Below, piece after piece: positions 46,401-56,558 of a DNA stretch of 64,000 nt. The first letter of the stretch is position 1. Each line of letters starts with the position of its first letter. Source of the stretch: Quillaja saponaria (taxonomy: Eukaryota; Streptophyta; Magnoliopsida; Fabales; Quillajaceae); NCBI GenBank assembly GCA_029379385.1, contig CM055607.1:15872001-15936000 (forward strand). The letters are read 5' to 3'. The notes under the pieces were generated by a model that was given only the letters and a program-made list of their open reading frames with translations, did not search any database and had not been told where the DNA came from. The translations under genes were made by a program, and so were the position numbers.

Positions 46401-49400
46401 CAGGAGGAAAACAATAATATGCAAAATTTGCTGAAAAGTTCTGGACAAAGCCAAGATAGTACGAAGAAGACACCAAACTCAGGTTCAGGAGAGGGTTGTC
46501 ATGCATTGAAAAATGAATTGATTGACATGAATGCTGCCACTGTAAAAGAAAAGCGTAGGCCTGGAAAGGATAAAAGAGATCCTTATGACTGGGATAAGTT
46601 AAGAAAACAGGCACTAGGAAATGGAAGGAAGAGAGAAAGAACAGAAAACACAATGGACTCATTGGACTGGGAAGCTGTACGATGTTCAGATGTTAGTGAG
46701 ATTGCTAATACCATCAAAGAACGAGGGATGAACAACATGCTTGCAGAACGTATTAAGGTACAATTGGTACATGCCATTAAATACGGTTCATCAATGTATT
46801 TACTAGAGATAGAAAGTTCTTAGAGAAGCTTATGTTAAAGTCGATAACCCTGCAGGCTTTCCTTAATCGGCTCGTTAAAGAACATGGAAGTATTGATCTT
46901 GAATGGTTGAGAGATGTTCCACCTGACCAAGCAAAGTAAGTTTACAAATTAGCTGAGCTCTTTAGAATGAAAAATTACCTCATGTGCCATATTATCACAC
47001 TCCGGTGGTATGCCGGGGTAAGCAATGCACTAAACTGCACAAATTTAGTATTTTTATTAGAAAATAGCAAACAAGAAATCAAATTGGATTGCATGCAATA
47101 TATACAACAATGAAAACTGATTGATAAATGCAGAGAGTATCTGCTAAGCATAAGGGGATTAGGGCTGAAAAGCGTGGAGTGTGTGCGCCTTTTGACGCTT
47201 CACCATCTTGCCTTCCCAGTAAGTTAAAAACAGATATATGATTTCCAGAAAGACAGAACATTTCAACATTCATATCCTCATTTTTATACAATAGGTGGAC
47301 ACAAATGTTGGACGTATAGCTGTAAGACTGGGTTGGGTACCCCTTCAGCCACTACCGGAGTCACTGCAATTACATCTTCTTGAATTGTGAGTATTACAAA
47401 TGCAGATATTAGAAAAGCTGAAAATCTATAAATGAACTTACAAAATAGGAACTAATGTTGTTATCCCATATAGGTATCCAGTGTTGGAATCTATACAGAA
47501 GTATCTCTGGCCCCGATTATGCAAGCTAGACCAAAGAACATTGTAAAGATGAATTTTTTCTTTTAGTTTTACACTATAGATGCATGTTTCTTTATTATAA
47601 GCTATAAGTTGTCTATTTTTCTACTTGTCCACTGCAACTGCCAATATCTTACAGGTATGAGCTGCATTACCAGATGATTACATTTGGAAAGGTAGGTTGT
47701 AGTGATATTATATCATAACTGATTAACCATCTTTAATCAGAACTGAAGTATGACTGGCCAATACTTCAATTTTATGTAGGTCTTCTGCACCAAAAGCAAA
47801 CCAAATTGCAATTCATGTCCAATGAGAGGAGAGTGTAGACACTTTGCAAGTGCATTTGCAAGGTTTGTTTCTTATGTCTTCAGATTCTGTAATGTGTTTA
47901 CCACCATCCAGACCATTTTCACTTCAGAAGTGGTTATGTATTGATTTGACAATAGATGATACAGAGATAAAATGAAAAATGAGAAGCTTAACATATCGGG
48001 TATATAGACATTGGACAAACATCCTCACTGAAAATCGCAATTTACAAGCCAACCTGAAACTGTTCATTAAATGCATATGCTACAAGTTATTAATTATAAT
48101 CAAATTAGTGGCTTCATATTGGATGCAGTGCAAGGCTTGCCCTCCCAGGGCCAGAGCAGAAGAGTATAGTGACCACAACTGAACAAAAACCAACTAATGA
48201 AATCCCTAATGTGAACATTGGTCAATTGCCTCTGCCACTTCCTCAGCCAAGCAAACAAGAAGAAGAAAACCAACTAGTGGAAGCAAGCAGGCAAGCTGAA
48301 GCAAAATCTGGAATCAGTTCCTGCCATCCTATTATTGAGGAGCCAGCAACACCCGAACCAGAATGCACACAATTATCAGAAAATGATATTGAGGACAGTT
48401 ACTATGAAGATCCTAGTGAAATTCCTACCATCAAACTCAATATTGAAGAGTTCACCTTGAATTTACAAAATTATATGCAAAACATGGAACTTCAAGAAGG
48501 TGAAATGTCAAAGGCCTTGGTTGCATTGACTCCAGAAGCTGCATCCATTCCTATGCCTAAGCTTAAGAATGTGAGTCGACTACGGACAGAGCATAACGTG
48601 TAAGTATCCATAACTGACTTATCTCCAACAAATCAACTTGCATCAAAGGGTATCTCTATTCTTTGTTCCTGCTAAAGGTTTAAATGAATTCAATATGAAG
48701 AAAGGGAAAAAGAGTTTTCCTGAAAACTACAAAAGTGAGAGGACTTGATTAGTAACCTTATATATCTGTCTCTCAGAATAATATAGTTTTCCTGGAACGT
48801 GTCAAAAATGGAGATGACACTAGAATTTGGTGTAAAATAAACACCATACTACTGGCCTACAAATGATAATTGCAGCAATTCATAGTGATTGTTTGTTCAC
48901 CTTAATGCAGCTATGAACTCCCAGATTCACACCCACTTCTGGAAGGGGTTAGTTATTTCTACAACCAATCATCAAATCTGCTCTTTACCTTCTATATAGA
49001 AAATTAAATTTTCTCACCTATATGACAGTTGGACATGCGTGAACCTGATGATCCAGGAAAATACATGCTTGCTATATGGACTCCAGGTAGGCAGACAACA
49101 ACAATTATGCTACAAAAGTACTCCCTTTTGAATGATTCAGATGACATGTTCACAGAGTATCAGTTCAGCTCACATAACAAAAATAAGTTCTAAATACTGC
49201 AATATAGGGAATAAGGTTATTCATTGTTTCTTCCAGTTCTGTACACACATTCTGATATACATTTCTGAATGTATTAATATTCACATCAGGTGAGACAGCA
49301 AACTCTTTCCAGCCACCTGAAAGCAACTGCAGCTCCCAAGAATTTGGCCGACTGTGTAACCAGAAGGAATGTTTCTCATGCAACAGCATACGTGAGGCTA

Positions 49401-52049
49401 ATTCCCAAACAGTCCGAGGAACACTACTGGTGTGAATGCTTCTCAGGATTATTGTTAACCGAGTACTACTCTTTAAATATTGTAGTCTAAAAAACCTTGC
49501 ATCCAGTCATAATTACTATTTATGAGTTACAGTTAAAATAAATTATCAACAGATTCCATGTCGGACAGCAATGAGAGGGAGCTTTCCGCTAAACGGCACA
49601 TATTTTCAAGTTAATGAGGTAAAATAATGTTACACTCAGCTTGATCAAATCTTCTCCTTTTCTTTAGAATTATAATATGCAGTTTCAGCATTACTAATGG
49701 AAATTTATTGGAACCAGGTTTTTGCCGATCACTATTCAAGTCTTAACCCAATTAATGTTCCCAGAAGCTTGATATGGAATTTGAGAAGGCGAACTGTATA
49801 TTTTGGAACATCCATACCAACAATATTTAAAGGTAACGATTTTAAAAAATGATTATAACAAATTAAGAAATGTTATACATCAAAGGATAATATTCAATAG
49901 TTGCTTTTTGTCTAGGTTTATCAACCAAAGGAATTCAAGAATGCTTTTGGAAAGGTAATATTCAGTTCCCATCAGAACTTCATCCTGCTTTATGAATGTC
50001 CTACGTTTACATTTTTGCACTTATGAAATACCTCACTACCTCCAAGAGTTTAGACGTACTAAAGGACATCATCAATTGGTACATAATTAACATAATAAAA
50101 AAAGAAAGGGTTGTAGCTTCATAAAATGAGACTACGCCAATAACCTTTATTTATAAATGATAATGATGAGATTACATATCTAAGTAATGTGGAACTATAC
50201 AAACATTCAAGATTGAACATATATGGTCCAAGCTTGTTACAAATGAAACAAACCCCTAAAGCCTTAGTAATAAATTCGCCAATTGATCATCTGACTTTAC
50301 ATATTATTTTGATTGAATTATTAAGGAGTTTTTCTTGAACAAAATGACTGTCAATTTTGGTTGCTCATGAAAACAAGCTTAGAGGCATTATGCAATGCAG
50401 TCTAGTTATGCTTACAGCCAAATTGTTGATGTTCTAACCAGTTCTTTAACAAATTAACTGATAAGTAGTATAAGTCGTGGCTCTGTATTAAGAATTAGCA
50501 TTAAATCTTGCAACAACATTATGCTTCTTACTTTTCATGAATTAAGGTTTTCTCAAGAAAAGGCACAATATCCTGTAATAGATCTCTTGTCAAATGAACA
50601 CCAGGCCAATCAATATGATTATATCCTTAAACCAAACTATGGCTATGTTTATGGTATATTAATCCCCTACTAGGTGAACTTTTGAGTTACTCCAACATAT
50701 GCATAAATGCATCTCAATGACGAGTTTGGGCTTCAACAAGAAATTGACTAATCACACTAATTACAAAGAAAATACCAAGTCATGTTACTATTAGATAGTT
50801 ATGCTTCCCTACAGGTCACCTATCTTTAATCAAAACCATTTGAAATCCCCCTCTTCTTTTGCTTCTAATCAGATGTCCCATCTATGGCAACATTGCCACT
50901 TGTCTTTCACAACTATATATATCATTATGACTTCAACCCATGTTATTTTCTAAAAATCCATTTTATCTTACTCAAATATTTCTTTGCTTTTGCACCAGGA
51001 AATTTGCATATGTACTTATACATACCTGCAATTTAGCTATTCTCCCTCTTGTTTGATTGAACTACACCACTATTTTTGGGAAAAGAAAAGTCCTGTTACC
51101 CACTTTAATATTCACATCTCCTTTACATTTTTGAACATGGTGTCTCTTAACAAACCAACGTTCTATACAATATAACATAAAAGAAGACCTATCTGGTTAT
51201 GCCCAACATGTAAAGCGTACCCTTGAGGTTCAAGGCTACCTTTTTATTGCATAAAACTTCATATGTATTTCTCATTTCATTGTTAATAAATTTTCTATCA
51301 TTAAGGAACTCTTCAATTTAATCACCATATTGAATCATTTTTCGACCCAAAATATATAAATACTTTCTCTGGTATCTTTTGGTCACAATAACTTATCTTT
51401 GCTATTGGTATACTACAAATGTTTAGTCTTTCTCGTGTTTATCCTGAATACCATAGCGTATACAGCTTCCCTCAATGTTAACAACTTAGAATTAATCCTG
51501 ATTGAATCTAAAACTAACAGTATAACATGCAAAGAGCATGTACAAAGGGTCTCGTTAATGATAGGTCTCAGTAGTAATTTTCTCTTGAAAAGAGGTTTCA
51601 TCCTCACAATTCTTGCTTAACCTCCACTATCTACACGTACATGGAATTTGTCCTTTTGAATAGCAATTGTAAGCTACCTAGTTTGAACTATAATATAAAT
51701 TATTCAAACTTCAATATACCTTCTAAAAATGAGGCACTTACCTTCCCTAATATAAGGAATTTAAAATCATTACATGAATGCCTCAAACATATACCAAAAC
51801 AATCGAAAGATGCCACTACTTTTTTAGGAACGTTAGACCCATATGATGACATACCTGAAGAGAAAACTTTTCATGTTTAGCTCATTTGACAAAGTAACCT
51901 ATCTAAACCGAAAGTGAAAATGCTTTGCAGGATATGTTTGTGTGAGGGGATTTGATCGGAAAACTCGGGCACCCCGCCCTTTGATGGCCAGGCTACATTT
52001 CCCAGCTAGCAAGTTGACTAGGAATAAAGGTAAGACAGATACTAAGTAG
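40489..52049 (+). CDS. ROS1: ROS1/DEMETER-like 5-methylcytosine DNA glycosylase-lyase
   Basis: This nuclear enzyme excises 5-methylcytosine and nicks the strand by beta/delta-elimination, starting base-excision repair that removes DNA methylation. Nineteen coding exons join in frame to 1818 codons. The N-terminus has a WIPTTPFKPI motif and a Lys/Arg-rich region at about residues 250-300 (QKPRRKKHRPKV). Next come the RADSFIARMHLVQGDRRF block and the DNA glycosylase domain with the hairpin-helix-hairpin GLGLKSVECVRLL. Its Lys1361 and Asp1379 (codons 47168 and 47298) are 18 residues apart, as in DEMETER. Cysteines 1446, 1453, 1456 and 1462 form the iron-sulfur motif. The C-terminal domain ends LHFPASKL. 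The VDLDEETNRVWKLLLENINS stretch resembles ROS1 more than DME, so I place it in the ROS1/DML clade; it is longer than Arabidopsis ROS1. All key residues are intact. The start is the first ATG in the exon. Confidence 0.95.
44243..44843. mobile_element. MULE-type MITE in an intron of the ROS1-like gene
   Basis: The left end GGCAAAATTATATCTACTGTCC and the complement of the right end GGAAAAATTATATTTGTTGTCC match. Weaker similarity continues inward (CAATTTTATCC / CAATTTTGTCA). The length is about 600 bp. Flanking attaattta and attaacata agree at seven of nine bases, compatible with an old Mutator-type duplication. There is no ORF. It sits in the 1.4-kb intron before the first exon of the catalytic core. 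Confidence 0.6.
50180..50870 (-). pseudogene. Copia remnant (RNase H/RT end) in the last intron of the ROS1-like gene
   Basis: Minus-strand reading of 50400-50250 gives an N-A-L-H-N-A-S-K-L-V-F pattern (family AxxIAxNPVFHxRTKH), followed by VDCHFVR-like and SQMINWRI pieces that match the end of copia RNase H. Around 50560-50640 there is a match to the RNase H-RT joint. It is frayed by stops and indels and no LTR pair was confirmed. It helps explain why the last coding exon lies 2 kb from its neighbour. Confidence 0.6.
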
Positions 52050-52450
52050 GCATTGATGAACTCAAAATGACTGACAGGAGATCCAGGAATTCCGAAGAAT
52101 TGCATTCTGGAATCTGGAGAACAACATCAGCCCAACATTCAGTGGACCAACTACAACGATTACGACTTCTAATTCATGAAAAGAATGTGAAAATCAAGTT
52201 GTATGATCCTGTACTATAGCAATAGCGGCAAGTATGCAATGGGCAAAATCTATTGCCTAATATCTTGCTCTAGGCTTGAGCAATTTTTCAAAACTCAGAA
52301 AATGCAACCAAAATTGATTGATTATATGCCTACACTATGGTCTTTCTCTCCTCCTCCCTCTCAAAAGTCAAAACACACACAAGAGAAGCAAATCAAAAAA
52401 TAAAATAAAAAATGCTAACAGTACTCACCAATCACCAATTCACCAGGATT
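52050..52450 (+). other. 3' untranslated region of the ROS1-like gene
   Basis: Sequence behind the stop codon lacks further exons. No definite polyadenylation signal was identified; AATAAAATAAAA near 52399-52411 is the best candidate. The boundary is therefore approximate. Confidence 0.45.
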
Positions 52451-52558
52451 CAGAAAGGCAAGTTATAAATCATCATAAGCAATAATAGGAAACTTGAAGA
52501 ACAAGTGAGTCAATGTGGAAATGAAAAGCTAAAATAAGTTGGGGTTTCAAAAGCGTAC

Positions 52559-52622
52559 CTCCCAAATTTTTGGTCGCTGAGACGAAAAAGAATCGATGCT
52601 CAGAGATAGATGGTGCAGCCAT
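52559..52622 (-). CDS. Possible antisense first coding exon, unidentified
   Basis: On the minus strand an ATG at 52622-52620 opens a 64-base reading: MAAPSISEHRFFFVSATKNLG. It ends at a good splice donor, GGAG|GTACGC (donor GT at 52558-52557). Upstream (52623-52720 on the plus strand) the minus strand is C/T-rich with CCGCC groups, as in plant 5' leaders and promoters. I do not recognise the peptide and found no second exon to its left, where ROS1 exons and introns lie. It may be the start of a broken gene, a leader exon of a non-coding antisense transcript, or chance. Confidence 0.3.
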
Positions 52623-52989
52623 GTCTGATGTCTGTGAGAACGGAAAAGACCAGAGAGGGAGGAGAATGGCGGTGGTGTTGGCAAATTGCCGCCTTACCGC
52701 CCTTTCCTTTTTTCTCTTTTTGTTTTCCCTCCCAATTTGATTACATTTTCTTAATTCTTAGGGCAGTGCCATTTCATCAAAAAAAAGTAGATAGTCCATC
52801 GGCCACCCCATATTTGATTAGAGGGGGACACGTGGCCCCACCCAATTCCTCATGGCCATCACAAATCACATGGCAAGCGGCCTGTTCAATTTGTCCCAGT
52901 TTTTATTGCCTTTTTGGTACAATGGAGAAATATGACTTTTTCTTAATAAAGGGAAATTCACTAAACATTAATTAAGAAACACTCCGAGT

Positions 52990-55900
52990 ACTCCACTAGC
53001 AGACCTACGAGCCCTACAAACTTTTGAGTAATTTGAAGTTTTGCTAATATAAATTTTTTTTTTTTTTTTTGCCCCTACAAAATTTTAAATCATTTAAAAT
53101 TTACCTCACTCAAAGTATTTGATTTTTTATTTTAGTCCTTACAAAATCTCATAATATTTATAATTGCGACCTCATATATTATATACTTTAATAGCTTTGT
53201 CTAAATAAAAATAATTCTAAAAATAATGTAAATATTAAGCTATTTCAACTCCCTATCTTTTGGTGAAATATCCAATTAAAAGATACAAAATAAATATATG
53301 ACAACTGTTTTGGTGAAATTAGTTTCCCATAAATATAATACATAATTAATATCCACTTATTTTTAACAGCTTAAAAGAAGGGTTTGTTTATCCTTCCATT
53401 TATTTGTTCATTTGTTGTTTTGTTTATTTGTTTTTTTTTTTTTTTTTTTTTTTTGACAATAACTGATAAAAAAATCTTTAACGAAATTTCTACTTACACT
53501 TAGCATCCGAATTAATTCATGTGATTTTTTTATTTATTTTTTATTAAAATATAACAAATATTATATTTTACAAATAGATCCGGGAGGATCATTATAGATG
53601 ACATAGCAGTAATTGAAATTACAATCTAAACTGTACCCTAGATTAGTTAGGGAATCTATGCAGTTGTTTCCTTTCTTGTAGGCATGCTTGACTATTAAAG
53701 TTATAAGCAAGGACATGCAGTCACTTATAACTGCACATAGCATGTAATTATTACAGTCAGTATCATTAATTAGCAGTCCCACAACAATTTCAGAGTCAAG
53801 CTCAATTTCAAGGTTTTGAGTTCTAATCTCTTTTCATGAATTTCGGTTTATTCACTGAGATTTGATCTCAAATTTTAATTAAAACAACACTAAAAAATTT
53901 ACAAATCAAAATAACTAATACCTTTAAAATTTAAATCTAATTACTTGGTAGGTTTATCTAGCTAAGTGCTAAATTTCGCCTCTATATGCCTTCAAATACG
54001 ATGTTGTCATTTTGAAACAGAATGCAGTCTTCCTTATCAATTGCAGGTCATGTTGAGATTTTAAAAATAAATTAAAATATTTTATTAGGACTCTGGCTCT
54101 TAGAATTGTTGTTGGGTGGAATAGCATCAAGGCCAATAAAAAGGAATTTTATTTGGTGTTACAGTTGTTAGGTTAGTGGTATCGATATGCTTCAGGTTTT
54201 GCCATAGTTAAAGAATTGATGTTGTAAGATTTAGTTTGACACTGCTTTTTTTTGGAAGGTACTTGTGTTCATGTTTATAAAATATATAAGTCAATTTTTT
54301 TATATTTGATAAAAAAAAAAATGAGATATTTATTTTCTAAATTTTTAAAAGTCATGAATTCTTTAAAAAGTACCTCAATTTATGTTTTTAAAATCTAACT
54401 TTTGTGCTAAAAAATTAAAAAATTAATATAATATAAATTTTTAACGAAAATTCGTATTTATTATTTTATTAATTAATACAATAGATTAATTATTATTATT
54501 TTTTATTATTAATATTTATGACAGTCAATTTAAATATTTAGATCAATTTTACAATGAATTTACTAAATACTAATTTGTGGCTTATACTTATTAATATCAG
54601 TTATTGTATTATTTTACTAAACACTATTTCTGTAATTTTTTTAAACACCTCTTAAAAAGTTACAGCATTACCAAACCAAGTCTAAGTGGTATGTGTTATT
54701 TATTGTGAGATTTTTATGTAAAATAACTTTTAGTTGTAAATTGTAATACTAGGTTTGAATAATTGTGAGAAAAAGTAATATTGTAACCGACATTTTATTT
54801 ATCATCTTTGTTTATATATTTTTTTGTTCTCACATTGAGAAATTTTCACAAAAAATATATTGCCTGTTGTTTTTTGTATTACCTGCTGATATTATCTTGA
54901 CTAATGAAATGTTAGCATACAAGTCAGCAAATGCTTAACACTCATTTGTTGCACCAAACAAGATAGAAAAATAAGTATTCTTTAAGATTCCTTTGAATAC
55001 ATTGCATAAATTGTGATGTTTTTCAATACCTGATCCAGTTACGTTTCCAGTTCAAATGTCTTTAAAAAAAAACAAATTGCAATATTAGTTGAAGACTAAT
55101 TTCCCAAATCAACTCAACCTGTGTTTTGAGCTTCTACTTGCATATATATAATACTATTCCCACATGTACAAACAGTCTCTCTTTGATTTTTTGGATTTTT
55201 CTATGTATATTATTCTGTAATATATATAATACTATTCCCACATGTGCAAACAGTCTCTCTCTTTGATTTTTTGGACTTTTCTATGTATATTATTCTGTAA
55301 TATATATATATACTATAATAAGTATGGTGGGATAAACTTTTATGCTTTGAATTTGTTGGGCAAATAAATATGACTTAAAAATGAACTAAATTGGTTTATC
55401 TGCATATAAAAATTCTAAATGGGAAATAAAATATATGTTTATGTTTGGTACAGCTAATCAATAGTTGTTACGTAAGAAACAAGAAACAAAAATGTGTTAT
55501 GTGCATATCAAAAAATGCAAGGGTATCGTGATAAATTAGTAAAAAATAAAAATAAAAATTATAAGAATTAATTAACTAATATTTACAATTATATGAAAAG
55601 TATTTACAATTAATTGACCGATTAGTTACTTAAATAAGAATTTTGATATAATTTAAATCATTAATATTACAAATAAATTCATAAATAAGATGATATTACT
55701 CATGATTAAATTTTTAAAACTTGAAATTATTGATCGTAATATATCTATCTTATTCAATTAAATTAATATTTTATCAAAAAATAAAATAGCAATAAAACTG
55801 TTTTTACTGTATGCTTTTTCATATAGCAGCAAGTTGAACTAGTGTCCCTAGATTGTATTTGATCTTAAATAATTCAATAGGCCAAGTTGCAAGACTCTTA

Positions 55901-56210
55901 AAATTGGCTTTGTGATCCATAATCCATTTCTCCCACTTTTAGGACAAGTTGGAAGAAATACACATGTAGGAGAGACGAGAACACATGCCTTTATGTGGGA
56001 TGCATCATACATGCAAAGAAAAAAAAGATGTTGATGGCAGAAAAAGAAAGAAAAACAGAAAACGGGAAGGATTCTCGAGCATTCCAGCAAAACAGAAAAT
56101 GAACGTTATAAGATGGTAATTTTTGATTTTGAAATATATGGAGTAAAGTGATTTTTATGTTAGATTATTAAAAAAAAAAAAAAGTAATTTAGTTTTAAAT
56201 ATATTACAAT
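52990..56210. other. Intergenic AT-rich spacer
   Basis: No gene was recognised between the ROS1-like gene and CTR1. Poly-T runs occur near 53051-53070 and 53430-53454. Short open stretches such as the one at 53561-53782 have no recognisable domain. A tandem duplication lies at 55143-55300. Confidence 0.5.
55143..55300. repeat. Two-copy tandem repeat, unit about 78-80 bp
   Basis: Copy 1 (55143-55220) and copy 2 (55221-55300) share TATTCCCACATGTRCAAACA, TTTGATTTTTTGGA and CTATGTATATTATTCTGTAA. They differ at a few positions and in one CT dinucleotide. It lies about 1 kb upstream of the CTR1 start, so it could affect the promoter. Confidence 0.85.
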
Positions 56211-56211
56211 G

Positions 56212-56558
56212 TATAAAATTTTATTTTAAAAATAAAAAAATGAATTTTTGATGCAAGAGTTCGCACGAAATCCAAATAGGATAGGAGGGCGGAGGAAAGC
56301 GGGACCGGTTGACCCAATGAGTGAGCGAAGTACCGGGTTTCTCCACACGCCAAAAACTTTCAAAAGGGTAGTACAATTGCGCCTCCGAATAAAAAGTTGC
56401 ACCGCTTTCATTTTCTCTCTCCGACATTCGAATTCTAGAGAGAGAAAAAGAATCACAGTCATCCTATTCAAAAGAGAGAAACCCTTTCGAGGACTTCCTC
56501 GGCATGGCGGGTTTTAGGGTATCATGTGTTTTGTGAGCAACGGTTTTTGAATATCTCT
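56212..56558 (+). promoter_or_regulatory. CTR1 TATA-like box and leader with upstream ORFs
   Basis: TATAAAA at 56212-56218 is followed about 30 bases later by the probable start of a leader of some 310 bases. The leader has CT-rich and GA-rich parts (TTCTCTCTCC near 56413, AGAGAGAGAAA near 56435). It contains at least three upstream ATGs: 56251 (88 codons, stop 56515-56517), 56504 (10 codons, stop 56534-56536) and 56524 (8 codons, stop 56548-56550, only 8 bases before the main start). Such uORFs often lower translation. Where transcription starts is inferred. Confidence 0.45.

Larger units (their letters stand above)
40430..52049 (+). other. Exon map of the ROS1-like gene
   Basis: Exons: 40430-40933 (ATG at 40489), 41613-43298, 43430-43825, 45223-45313, 45410-46757, 46856-46935, 47134-47218, 47295-47386, 47474-47542, 47655-47691, 47780-47862, 48129-48599, 48911-48947, 49029-49086, 49290-49429, 49553-49618, 49718-49832, 49916-49954, 51931-52049 (stop TAG 52047-52049). 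Every intron has GT...AG ends and the phases agree. The total is 5457 coding bases, a multiple of three. The second exon in this list could end instead at 43232 (GT at 43233), which keeps frame and drops 22 codons. The long introns are 43826-45222 (MITE inside) and 49955-51930 (copia remnant inside). The first intron of the list, 40934-41612, holds no repeat that I recognised. Confidence 0.88.

Noticed and set aside
47979..48128. Open plus-strand stretch before the exon at 48129
   Set aside because: It is intronic; a GCAG|T acceptor at 48127/48128 and the protein match start the exon at 48129.
52610..52975. 121-codon plus-strand open frame behind the demethylase gene
   Set aside because: Low-complexity Phe/Pro-rich reading without domain; the opposite strand has the more gene-like signals.
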